From an uncultured Hyphomonadaceae bacterium (GTDB taxonomy: Bacteria; Pseudomonadota; Alphaproteobacteria; Caulobacterales; Hyphomonadaceae), in the NCBI GenBank assembly GCA_938084575.1, contig CALKFG010000003.1, positions 177,595-241,594 of the forward strand: 64,000 nt of DNA. The letters run 5' to 3'. The notes below the pieces were generated by a model. That model saw nothing but the letters and a program-made list of their open reading frames with translations, was not told the origin of the DNA and did not search any database. The position numbers were made by a program, and so were the translations under genes. Shown in pieces: positions 39,670-48,765 of this stretch (position 1 is its first letter; each line of letters begins with the position of its first letter).

Positions 39670-40191
39670 ATGGTCGATTTCGTGCTCGAGCGAGGCAATT
39701 ACTGGGCCATTATCGGACTGATGATGATTGGTCTGTATATGGCATTTGCCTCGACCAATCTTATCAAGCGTCTGATTGGATTAGGCACGTTTCAGACGTC
39801 GATCATTCTGTTTTATATTTCGCTTTCGCGGATTGATGGTGGCACCGCCCCTATCTTAAAGGGCAGCGACTATAAGACAGGGTATGGCGATAAGCATGAT
39901 GCGATGTCGTCTTATGGCGAGGGTGCTGTGGACGCCGCGGGGCACAAGCTGAGTGACGCCGGCCTCGATTATGTTTATTCAAATCCCCTGCCACATGTGT
40001 TGATGCTGACCGCGATTGTGGTTGGGGTCGCGACTCTGGCGGTTGGCCTGGCGCTTATCGTTCGTATTCGAGAAGCCTATGGCACGGTTGAAATAGACGA
40101 AATCAGCGGAATGGATCTTGAGGTTTCTCGCATTGAGGCGGCTGATGAAGCTGCCGAGCGACAGGCCGTGCAGGGGGGAGCCTCATCGTGA
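39670..40191 (+). CDS. mrpC: Mrp-type antiporter subunit C (NuoK-like)
   Basis: NYWAIIGLMMIGLYMAFASTNLIKRLIGLGTFQTSIILFYIS; NPLPHVLMLTAIVVGVATLAVGLALIVRI. Confidence 0.92.
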   Translation: MVDFVLERGNYWAIIGLMMIGLYMAFASTNLIKRLIGLGTFQTSIILFYISLSRIDGGTAPILKGSDYKTGYGDKHDAMSSYGEGAVDAAGHKLSDAGLDYVYSNPLPHVLMLTAIVVGVATLAVGLALIVRIREAYGTVEIDEISGMDLEVSRIEAADEAAERQAVQGGASS

Positions 40192-41717
40192 TTGACGCTT
40201 TGCTCGCTATGGTGCCGGCAGTTTTGGTGGCGCATGCTCCTGCCTTGCTGGTGGTCGCTCCCATGTTGTTGGCTCCTATTGTTGCGATGCTGCCCAATGG
40301 CCGCGTCGCCTGGTGGCTAACGATGTTGGCAACGGGTTTTTCGTTGCTCATGGCATTGGTTTTGCTGGCACAGGTCCGGTCAGTCGAGGGTGGCGCAATC
40401 CTGTCTTACGCGATGGGGGGATGGGCGCCGCCGGCGGGCATAGAATTCAGGATTGATTCGCTCAATTCCATGGTCTTGTTGCTTGTGACGGGGATGGGCT
40501 TTCTGGCGTCGGTCTTCGGATGGACGAGCATCAGGGCCGAAATCACCTCGGCTAAGACGTCTATGTTCTTTTCTGCCTATCTTGTGTGTTTTACAGGTTT
40601 GTGCGGCGTGGCGGCGACCGGCGACGCGTTCAACCTGTTCGTATTCCTCGAGATTTCTTCAATCGCCACCTATGTCCTGGTGGCGCTGGGTGCGGGCCGG
40701 GACCGACGTGCTTTGCCGGCGGCATCCAATTATCTTTTGATGGGCACGATCGGCGCGTCTTTCTTTGTGGTTGGCGTCGGGTTCCTCTACGCGGCCACCG
40801 GTACGCTGAACATGGCCGAGCTCTCTGTCCGTCTGGATGCCGTGCGGGACAACAAGGCTGTTCTTGCCGGCTATGCCTTTATCTTCGTCGGGCTTGGGCT
40901 GAAGGCTGCAATGTTCCCATTGCATCAATGGCTGCCGAATGCCTATGCCTACAGTCCGAGCTTTGTGACCATGTTCCTCGCAGCTACAGCTACCAAGGTC
41001 GCGATTTACGCGCTGATCCGGTTCCTGTTTACGGTCTTTGGGCTGGAATTTGCCTTTGAAGGGTCAAGCCTGATCTGGATCCTCATGCCGATGGGGATTG
41101 CGGCGATGATTGCCTGCTCGTTTCAAGCCGTCTTTCAGACGGATATCCGGCGCATGCTAGCCTATTCTTCTGTGGCACAAGTCGGATACATCTTGCTCGG
41201 TGTCTCGCTTGGGACGGCCGCTGGTGTTTCCGCGGGGCTCTTGCATCTGGTCAATCATGGCGTGATCAAGGGGGCTCTGTTTATGGCGGTTGCTGGCGTC
41301 GTACTGGTATATCAGGGAACAAGTCTGAATGATTTCAGGGGGCTGGGGCGATCGGCGCCCTGGACCATGACAGCCTTTGGGATTTCCGCTCTGTCGCTGA
41401 TCGGCGTGCCTCTAACAGCCGGCTTCCAGTCTAAATTTGCTTTGGTTACCGCGCTTCTGGAACAGGGATGGTGGTGGGCGGCGGCAGCTGTGGTGTTCTC
41501 CAGTGTTCTGGCTGTGGTGTATATGGGGCGCATTTTGGAGGCGGTCTTTTTTCAGGCTCCGATCAACCCGAATAAGCGTCAAAAAGAAGCGCCTCTGACG
41601 ATACTCGTACCGCTCTGGGTTCTGGTGGCGATCAGTCTGTGGATCGGCCTGGGGGGCAGTTTTGTGATTGGTTTGGCTGACGGTGCTGCGGCTTCACTGT
41701 TTGGTGGAGGAACGTGA
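40188..41717 (+). CDS. mrpD: Mrp-type antiporter subunit D (copy 1, NuoM/N-like)
   Basis: KAAMFPLHQWLPNAYAYSPSFVTMFLAATATKVAIYALIR; DIRRMLAYSSVAQVGYILLG. Confidence 0.92.
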   Translation: MIDALLAMVPAVLVAHAPALLVVAPMLLAPIVAMLPNGRVAWWLTMLATGFSLLMALVLLAQVRSVEGGAILSYAMGGWAPPAGIEFRIDSLNSMVLLLVTGMGFLASVFGWTSIRAEITSAKTSMFFSAYLVCFTGLCGVAATGDAFNLFVFLEISSIATYVLVALGAGRDRRALPAASNYLLMGTIGASFFVVGVGFLYAATGTLNMAELSVRLDAVRDNKAVLAGYAFIFVGLGLKAAMFPLHQWLPNAYAYSPSFVTMFLAATATKVAIYALIRFLFTVFGLEFAFEGSSLIWILMPMGIAAMIACSFQAVFQTDIRRMLAYSSVAQVGYILLGVSLGTAAGVSAGLLHLVNHGVIKGALFMAVAGVVLVYQGTSLNDFRGLGRSAPWTMTAFGISALSLIGVPLTAGFQSKFALVTALLEQGWWWAAAAVVFSSVLAVVYMGRILEAVFFQAPINPNKRQKEAPLTILVPLWVLVAISLWIGLGGSFVIGLADGAAASLFGGGT

Positions 41718-43228
41718 TGAGCGGTGAATTTGCGATCCTGAGTGCTTTACTGCTTCCGCTAGCTATTTGTGCCGGCATCTTTGTCACCAGCTGGCTGCCG
41801 GACCTGAGAGAAGGGGTGACCCTCATTGGGGCCAGTATCCTTTTCTTTCTTGTTATAATCATTGCTATGAAGCTGGCGAACGGCGCCGCGCCAGAGCTGA
41901 GCCTTTGGCAGGCGGCTCCGGGTCTTGTGTTTGCTTTTCGCATTGAGCCCTTGGGTGCCCTGTTTGCGCTCGTCGCGAGTGGATTATGGATCGTCAACAG
42001 CTTCTATTCGATCGGCTATATGCGTGGGAACCGGGAACGAAACCAGACCCGTTTCTATATGTGTTTCGCAATCGCGATCTTTGGCGCCATGGGCGTTGCT
42101 ATGGCAGCGAATTTGTTCACCCTGTTCGTGTTCTACGAGGTCTTGACCTTGTCCACCTACCCCCTCGTCGCGCATAAGGGTGATGCGAATGCACAAAGGG
42201 GCGCGCGGATTTACCTGATGACGCTTTTGGGAACGTCGATTGGGTTCCTCCTGGTTGCGGTAATATGGACCGGAATACTGGCCGGGAGCTTGGATTTTGT
42301 TCCCGGGGGACTCTTGTCAGGTGTGGATGACCTGTCGCCTGTCGTGGCCAGCATACTGCTCTTATTGTTTGCTTTTGGCGTCGGCAAAGCAGCGCTGATG
42401 CCGTTTCATTTCTGGCTGCCCAACGCGATGGTTGCGCCGACGCCTGTCTCAGCATTGCTCCATGCTGTCGCCGTTGTTAAAGCCGGGGTCTTCACAGTGC
42501 TCAAAGTGTCCATCTATATTTTTGGTGAGGAGCTCCTGAACGAAACAACCTCCCGGGATTTTATTCTAGCGGTCGCATGTGTTACCATTGTGGTGGCGTC
42601 ACTGATCGCCATGACCAAGGATAATCTGAAAGCGCGGCTAGCCTATTCCACCGTTGCGCAGCTGGCCTATGTGACCTGTGGGGCCATGCTGGCAAATGCG
42701 GCCGGTTTCATGGGCGCTGCGCTGCAAATTCCCGCGCATGCGGCAGGAAAAATCACTCTTTTTATGTGTGCCGGCGCAATTTATGTCGCGACAGGGCTAA
42801 CAAATATTTCCGACATGCGAGGGCTTGGGCGAAGGATGCCACTGGTATTTATCGCGTTTTTCGTTGCGTCGCTTTCTATCATTGGCATTCCACCGCTGGT
42901 GGGGGGATGGCCAAAGTACGAATTGATGCAGGGCGCCTTCGATGCAGATCTTTCTTATGTTCCGATCGTGCTCATCGTTTCGTCATTGCTGAACATTGCG
43001 TACCTGCTGCCGATTCCAATCCTGGCTCTGATGCCGCCGGTCGGCAGCGCTGAGCCTGCGCCGTTTAAACGGACGGGCGGCGCACCAGTCCTCACTGTGG
43101 CCGCGCCATGCGTCACGGCACTTCTATGCCTTTTGATGTTTTTTGCCGTTGGCCCGATGAGCGCGTTCCTTGAGCCAGCCACTGGCATTCGGGACGTGAC
43201 TGTGAACCTTGCTGGAGAAGCCCCATGA
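41714..43228 (+). CDS. Mrp-type antiporter subunit D-like protein (copy 2)
   Basis: GKAALMPFHFWLPNAMVAPTPVSALLHAVAVVKAGVFTVLK; LKARLAYSTVAQLAYVT. Confidence 0.9.
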   Translation: MMSGEFAILSALLLPLAICAGIFVTSWLPDLREGVTLIGASILFFLVIIIAMKLANGAAPELSLWQAAPGLVFAFRIEPLGALFALVASGLWIVNSFYSIGYMRGNRERNQTRFYMCFAIAIFGAMGVAMAANLFTLFVFYEVLTLSTYPLVAHKGDANAQRGARIYLMTLLGTSIGFLLVAVIWTGILAGSLDFVPGGLLSGVDDLSPVVASILLLLFAFGVGKAALMPFHFWLPNAMVAPTPVSALLHAVAVVKAGVFTVLKVSIYIFGEELLNETTSRDFILAVACVTIVVASLIAMTKDNLKARLAYSTVAQLAYVTCGAMLANAAGFMGAALQIPAHAAGKITLFMCAGAIYVATGLTNISDMRGLGRRMPLVFIAFFVASLSIIGIPPLVGGWPKYELMQGAFDADLSYVPIVLIVSSLLNIAYLLPIPILALMPPVGSAEPAPFKRTGGAPVLTVAAPCVTALLCLLMFFAVGPMSAFLEPATGIRDVTVNLAGEAP

Positions 43229-43602
43229 CGATGGCGCCAGAGCGCGACGAGAACGGTCGTTTCATGAAGACAGAGCCTGAAGCCCGGGCTTTGCCGGGAT
43301 CGGACTCAGTGCACCCGCTGTCAAAGGTGCTATTTGGGTGGGTCGAACACAGACGGACGCCGAGGCTTTTGCTGACGGTTGTTGTTCTGGTTTCAATCGG
43401 TCTCTTTTCAGCCGACTTCATTCTCGACCGGCATGATTATCTGTCTCTCGCGGAAACGACGGGTTTCTATGCCATTTGGGGGTTTGGCTCGTTTGCGCTT
43501 GCGGTCCTGGCAGGCTGGCCCCTGGGTTATCTGCTCAGGCGGAGCGAGGATTATTACGGTGAGGCTGAAACGCGCCCAAAAGATACGGAGACCGGGGAAT
43601 GA
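43225..43602 (+). CDS. Hypothetical two-TM protein embedded in the mrp operon
   Basis: 4-nt overlaps with genes on both sides; hydrophobic LLLTVVVLVSIGLFSADFIL and FGSFALAVLAGWPLGYLL. Confidence 0.75.
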   Translation: MTMAPERDENGRFMKTEPEARALPGSDSVHPLSKVLFGWVEHRRTPRLLLTVVVLVSIGLFSADFILDRHDYLSLAETTGFYAIWGFGSFALAVLAGWPLGYLLRRSEDYYGEAETRPKDTETGE

Positions 43603-45374
43603 TGTCTTTCCTGTCGTCGGTTAATCCTGGTATTCTTCTGGTCGTTGTCGGTCTGATCGCTGTTTTGCTGCCATGGCAGCGTGCCCGTCAGTTTGCCCTG
43701 GCGGCTGCGCCAATTCTCGGACTTGTTCTGCTGGTAAGTGCCGAGCGCGGTGTCGACCTGGCATCGGCACAGGTTTTGGGTTTGGATCTCGTTTTGTTTC
43801 GGGTCGACAGCCTGTCATTCATCTTTGCCCTCGCCTTCCTGATCGCAGCGTTTCTAAATGCAATTTATGCCATGCATACCGATGATGCTCTGCAGGATGG
43901 CATGGCCATGGCCTATGCCGGCGCTGGCATTGCAGCGACATTGGCTGGCGATTTGATGACCCTGTTTATTTTCTGGGAAATCACAGCCGTCAGCTCTGTT
44001 TTCCTGATCCTTCGCGCCGGGACCAAGGCCGCCTATCAGGCGGCTATGAGATATCTGGTTGTTCAGGTTCTCTCAGGTGTCTTGCTCCTGAACGGATTGG
44101 TCTATGTCTACGGTGCCGGGGGAGATTTGTCCCTGACCGCGTTCACCAGCTTTTCGGAACCTGGAGCGATGCTCATTTTCATCGCTTTTGCCATAAAGGC
44201 GGCTTTCCCGTTTTTGCATAACTGGCTTCAGGATGCCTACCCAAAGGCAACTGTTGTTGGTGCCGTCGTTCTATCTGCTTTCACAACTAAGCTCGCGGTT
44301 TATGCCTTTGCGCGGATGTTTCCAGGGTTCGAAATCCTGATCTGGATCGGGGCTGTCATGACAGTGTTTCCGGTCTTTTTCGCCGTTATTGAAAACGATC
44401 TGCGCAAGGTGCTCTCCTATTCGTTGAACAATCAGCTTGGTTTCATGATCTGTGCCATCGGAATCGGTACCCCGCTCGCGATTAACGGGGCAGCCGGTCA
44501 TGCTTTTGCCCATATTATTTATAAGGGCTTGTTGTTTATGAGCATGGGCGCGGTGCTTTATCGCGTCGGCACGACCAAAGCGAGTGAACTCGGTGGGCTA
44601 TATAAGTCCATGCCCTGGACAACGGTATTTTGCCTTATCGGTGCCATGTCAATTTCCGCTTTTCCTTTGTTTTCCGGCTTTGTTGCGAAGTCGATGACGA
44701 TGAGCGCGGTTGGCAGCGGCGGCTATACGGTCGTCTGGCTGATGCTCCTTTTTGCATCGGCTGGTGTGCTGGAGCATTCCGGGATCAAAATCCCTTATTT
44801 TACTTTCTTCGGCCACGATGCGGGCCACCGGGTAAAAGAGGCACCTTTCAATATGCTTGTCGCGATGGGACTTGCGGCTTTTATCTGTATTGCGATTGGC
44901 CTGCCCATGATCGGTGGCCTGGGGTATGGCTGGTTATACAGCCTTTTGCCATGTACCGCGGCTGCTGCGGCTGATGTCTGTTTGTCGTCGGGTGAGCCCA
45001 TCAAGGTCTATCAACCCTATACTCTGGACCACGTGATCACGCAGCTGCAATTGTTGGTTCTGGCAATTCTGGCGTTCATGACCCTAAAGCGGTTCGGGCT
45101 TTATCCGCCGGAAAAACCAGGCACCATTCTCGACAGCGATTGGATTTACCGAAAGCCAGGCTTTGGTTTGGCCAGATGGTCTGCAGAAGTTTGGACAAAG
45201 CTTGGACCGGCGTTGACGCGTCTTTCCGGGGTATTGGCGCAGCGAACTTTCGATCGCTTGGAGGCTGCTTTCAGCCCGCGTGGTGCTCTTGCGAGAGGCG
45301 GATTGACCACAACCATGTCTGTCTGGGCTGCCGTACTTCTGGGTCTGGTTATGCTGATTATGCTGGTGGTCTAG
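43599..45374 (+). CDS. Mrp-type antiporter subunit D-like protein (copy 3)
   Basis: IKAAFPFLHNWLQDAYPKATVVGAVVLSAFTTKLAVYAFARMF; DLRKVLSYSLNNQLGFMICAIGIG. Confidence 0.9.
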   Translation: MMSFLSSVNPGILLVVVGLIAVLLPWQRARQFALAAAPILGLVLLVSAERGVDLASAQVLGLDLVLFRVDSLSFIFALAFLIAAFLNAIYAMHTDDALQDGMAMAYAGAGIAATLAGDLMTLFIFWEITAVSSVFLILRAGTKAAYQAAMRYLVVQVLSGVLLLNGLVYVYGAGGDLSLTAFTSFSEPGAMLIFIAFAIKAAFPFLHNWLQDAYPKATVVGAVVLSAFTTKLAVYAFARMFPGFEILIWIGAVMTVFPVFFAVIENDLRKVLSYSLNNQLGFMICAIGIGTPLAINGAAGHAFAHIIYKGLLFMSMGAVLYRVGTTKASELGGLYKSMPWTTVFCLIGAMSISAFPLFSGFVAKSMTMSAVGSGGYTVVWLMLLFASAGVLEHSGIKIPYFTFFGHDAGHRVKEAPFNMLVAMGLAAFICIAIGLPMIGGLGYGWLYSLLPCTAAAAADVCLSSGEPIKVYQPYTLDHVITQLQLLVLAILAFMTLKRFGLYPPEKPGTILDSDWIYRKPGFGLARWSAEVWTKLGPALTRLSGVLAQRTFDRLEAAFSPRGALARGGLTTTMSVWAAVLLGLVMLIMLVV

Positions 45375-45547
45375 AGCCAAATCCCATCTATAAGCGTGCC
45401 CGGCACAGCAAAGACGTTTTTTAAGCATGAAGACTTCAGTTTGAAGATATATAATAGTTGTGGTTCCTATATTTTAAAAATAACTTTTATTGCTCGCAAT
45501 ATTAGTTTACGCTTTGAGCAGAGGGGTCGTCTTTTAAGGCTACCACA

Positions 45548-45985
45548 ATGCAAAATTTTGAGCATCTTGATGGTTCCGGGCAGTCTTCGGACCCTGTTTG
45601 GAACATTACTGCGCAGCTTGTCGGCGCGTACGTAAGTCACAATGAAATCAATCCAAGTGAGTTTTTGGACCTGATCGGTCAAGTTCTGGCCAGAGTTGAG
45701 CGGCTGGGAAAAGAGGCGAGCAGTTTTGTCGCCCGGACGCCTGCTGTACCGATCCCTGACTCTATCAGAGATGATTTTCTGATTTGCTTAGAAGACGGGC
45801 GAAGATTCAAATCCATGAAACGGCACTTGCGATCAAGGTACAATCTTAGTCCTCAGGCTTACAGAGATCGTTGGGGTTTGCCAGACACCTATCCGATGGT
45901 GGCACCAAGCTATGCCCGTAGGCGTTCAAACTTGGCCAAAGAAATGGGACTGGGAAAAGCTCCGATTGATACGATCTCGAAATAA
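45548..45985 (+). CDS. mucR: MucR/Ros-family transcriptional regulator
   Basis: ITAQLVGAYVSHNEI; PIPDSIRDDFLICLEDGRRFKSMKRHLRSRYNLSPQAYRDRWGLPDTYPMVAPSYARRRSNLAKEMGLG. Confidence 0.93.
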   Translation: MQNFEHLDGSGQSSDPVWNITAQLVGAYVSHNEINPSEFLDLIGQVLARVERLGKEASSFVARTPAVPIPDSIRDDFLICLEDGRRFKSMKRHLRSRYNLSPQAYRDRWGLPDTYPMVAPSYARRRSNLAKEMGLGKAPIDTISK

Positions 45986-46111
45986 AAAAATGAATTCGAT
46001 TTCGAAATGAATCGGTTAAGTCTGAAGAATTAAGAATTTGTTTTCTTTTTATCTTGAATCGCCGCGCGAATTCATTCATCACCTTCTGTACTGGTGCCAT
46101 GGGGGTGGTAA

Positions 46112-46618
46112 ATGTTTGGATCAAAGGCCTTTTGCGGGCTGACAAAGTCACAGAACGAAATCGTTCGCTATTGGCGGTCAATTTGTTCCCCAGGCGAGCT
46201 GCCGGCGCGGGATTGTCTCGACCCCGGGGCGCTTCGTGCTTACCTCTCTGCGATCTCTATGATTCAGGTTGGCGCAGATGGCGCGTTTCGGTTCAGGTTG
46301 GTCGGGTCCGGTTTGAGGGCTGTATTCGGTCGAGATGTCGGGGGCCAGGTCCTCGGGTCTCTCACAGGGGCATCGGCTGATATGTTTTCCTTGGGGCTGG
46401 GGCTGGAGGCCACGATCGAGCGCCGGGCACCTGTGGGGGGTATTACAGGTCGCGCAAACGAGCAGCAGGCTTGGTTGAGATTGCCTTTTGCGGGTGCACC
46501 CGGAGAGGGAATGGTCATTCTTTGCCATGACGAGCTGCTTCGTCAACGCGTTGAGACCGGATCCCAAGGGCAATGGTCCTCAACTCTGTCCCATTCGGAG
46601 TCCGGCATAGCGGCTTGA
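46112..46618 (+). CDS. PAS_5-like domain protein
   Basis: YWRSICSPGELPARDCLDPGALRAYLSAISMIQVGADGAFRFRLVGSGLRAVFGRDVGGQVL. Confidence 0.7.
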   Translation: MFGSKAFCGLTKSQNEIVRYWRSICSPGELPARDCLDPGALRAYLSAISMIQVGADGAFRFRLVGSGLRAVFGRDVGGQVLGSLTGASADMFSLGLGLEATIERRAPVGGITGRANEQQAWLRLPFAGAPGEGMVILCHDELLRQRVETGSQGQWSSTLSHSESGIAA

Positions 46619-46687
46619 GTTACTGGGGTTAGTCCAATTGAAATAGGAAAATTATCCTATCTTCTATCCGCTCATGATAGGGGTGGA

Positions 46688-47047
46688 ATGGCCTATTATG
46701 GAGCCCCAATAATGGTGGAACGGTACAATGATGACCGGAATGGTGCCAGGCTTGCTGCCGGCTTGGTAGCTTATGCGCTTGATCTTACTGCAGATGGTAT
46801 CCTTTCTGGGGAGCGCGGAAATCAAGATGTTTCGAGGGGGCGCCAGGTGGCTATGTATTTGGCGCATGTTGGGTTGGGTATGAGTCTTGCGCGGGTCGGC
46901 TACGCTTTCGGACGAGACAGGTCGACGGTTGCACATGGCTGTCAACTGGTGGAAGAATTTCGCGATGATCCGGAGTTTGATATCTGGATTGAGCGGCTTG
47001 AAACTGGGCTCAGCGTCGTTGCCGGGCTCAGGGACCTGGCGGCCTAG
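46688..47047 (+). CDS. Stand-alone DnaA domain IV-like HTH protein
   Basis: RGRQVAMYLAHVGLGMSLARVGYAFGRDRSTVAHGCQLVEEF resembles DnaA C-terminal DNA-binding domain; no AAA+ domain. Confidence 0.8.
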   Translation: MAYYGAPIMVERYNDDRNGARLAAGLVAYALDLTADGILSGERGNQDVSRGRQVAMYLAHVGLGMSLARVGYAFGRDRSTVAHGCQLVEEFRDDPEFDIWIERLETGLSVVAGLRDLAA

Positions 47048-47116
47048 ATTGGCCGGCTGAAGTTGGACAGCGTTGCGGGATGCACAAGATAACCGGATAG
47101 AGCGCGAAGGGTGTTT

Positions 47117-47635
47117 TTAAGCGGCTGGTGCCTCGCTAGGCATTGTTGTCGCGTATTGTTGAATACGGCGCACCATTGAGGCAAGGCCGTTTGATCGCTG
47201 TGCGCTGAGTGCTCCGGAAACGCCTATGTCATTTAGATAGCCAGCTGCGTCGAAACTTGATATTTCTTCTCTGGTTGCGCCCGAGTAAAGGCGAATGAGT
47301 ATGGCGATCAGGCCCGATACCAGAACGGCGTCGGACTCTGCCCTTAAAAGAAGCCGTCCTGACTTATCTTGCCCTGGGACCATCCAGACTTGGGAAGCAC
47401 AGCCCCGGACCTTTGTGACGTCCGTCCGTTCTGAAGCCCCCAAGGCGGGATTGGCTTTTCCAAGATCAATGATGTGCGCGTAGCGCTCTTCCCAGTCTTC
47501 AAGAAAGGCAAAATCTTCGGCAATTTCTGCGGCACGTCTGGCTAAGGTCATGGCGGTGTTCTGGTCCAACAGACCGCAAAAGAAAAGCGTCATGTGCATG
47601 GATGGGCTGACTCCGACACCTGTTTTCGTTGTCAA
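47117..47635 (-). CDS. sufE: SufE family Fe-S cluster assembly protein
   Basis: DWEERYAHIIDLGKANPAL, VRGCASQVWMVPG. Confidence 0.93.
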   Translation of the reverse strand: MTTKTGVGVSPSMHMTLFFCGLLDQNTAMTLARRAAEIAEDFAFLEDWEERYAHIIDLGKANPALGASERTDVTKVRGCASQVWMVPGQDKSGRLLLRAESDAVLVSGLIAILIRLYSGATREEISSFDAAGYLNDIGVSGALSAQRSNGLASMVRRIQQYATTMPSEAPAA

Positions 47636-47639
47636 ACAC

Positions 47640-48656
47640 CTATTCGGTTAGGCGACTGAAGCACCGCCCTATGTCAGCCAAGGCGTGCTCTCCGATACAG
47701 AAGGGCACTTCGTAATGTTTGTGGGCCGCTGCAACGCATTGCTGCAAATTGAGATTGGCCATGGTGACGCAGCTGGAGGTCGTTCTTTCCCGCATTGCCC
47801 GGCGCATGGGATCAACAGAGACGGTATCTGTTCCAATGATCCGATAGGCTGCGAGAGTCGCGATCCGGTCGGCAATGCCTTCTTTCTCTCGGGCGATTCG
47901 AGCCTGCGGCGTGAAATCTGAAATCGAGTCCGGGATCCGAATGGCAGCGGCGGCACTTGAAATGGAATCCCAAACCGAAGACGCTCCGGATTGGCCTGCA
48001 TTTGCCAGAACCGGCGCGATGCTGGGTGAGGCCAAAGCTTCTCTAAGCGCGGCACGAGCTGGTATGCCGGTCACTGTAGATTGGGTTAGCCCGTTCGCCT
48101 TTGCGCTCGAGTCTCTTACGCGTCGCATCGCCCAGCTTGAGCCCTGCAGGGAGTATGCCTGCTCCTTCACAAAAGCCGCAGCATTGATCAGACGACGCTC
48201 ATCTGCCTCCAAGGCCGAAAGAGAGACTGAGACGGCAGCATTTCCGCCGTTCAGAGTGCGAGCGTAACGTATATCGTTCCTCAATCCCCCGATCAGGACC
48301 TCGCGCCCATAAAAACTTTCTGTACCCAAAACGGAGTCACGAAACTCGATGTTCTGGGCTGCGATTAGCGCAGAATATGCTAGCCAACCTTCTGTAAGCT
48401 GGTCCGGATTGTGGCCACCAAGGCTCGTCAACGACTGATCGATGTCTGTTGCAGAGGAAAAGCCTCTCTCCTGAACATCCGTCACCTCTACGTGATATGT
48501 GGCGTAGAGGGCTGCTGCGTCTGTCAAGGGGTCGAAAGAAACCGGCGGGGAGGTCAAAACGGGCTGAACGGCGGGCACGATGAGTTGTGCATGCGCTGCG
48601 AAACCGAGGCTCGCTAATCCCGCACAAACTGCGGCCGCCAGTTTTGACAATGCCAT
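47640..48656 (-). CDS. Hypothetical secreted protein
   Basis: Signal peptide MALSKLAAAVCAGLASLGFAAHAQ; no family recognised. Confidence 0.65.
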   Translation of the reverse strand: MALSKLAAAVCAGLASLGFAAHAQLIVPAVQPVLTSPPVSFDPLTDAAALYATYHVEVTDVQERGFSSATDIDQSLTSLGGHNPDQLTEGWLAYSALIAAQNIEFRDSVLGTESFYGREVLIGGLRNDIRYARTLNGGNAAVSVSLSALEADERRLINAAAFVKEQAYSLQGSSWAMRRVRDSSAKANGLTQSTVTGIPARAALREALASPSIAPVLANAGQSGASSVWDSISSAAAAIRIPDSISDFTPQARIAREKEGIADRIATLAAYRIIGTDTVSVDPMRRAMRERTTSSCVTMANLNLQQCVAAAHKHYEVPFCIGEHALADIGRCFSRLTE

Positions 48657-48765
48657 TCTACGCTCCCATTGCTGCTTATAGTGACTGAGCTGATTTGGCT
48701 TGCAAGCCAGTTGGCGCGTCAATTGCAGTCTTCATCAGAAATTTAATGTCTCCAACGGGAGCAGA

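Noticed and set aside
46016-46033. TTAA...TTAA pair between mucR and the PAS gene as a CtrA box
   Set aside because: Spacer is 10 nt rather than 7.
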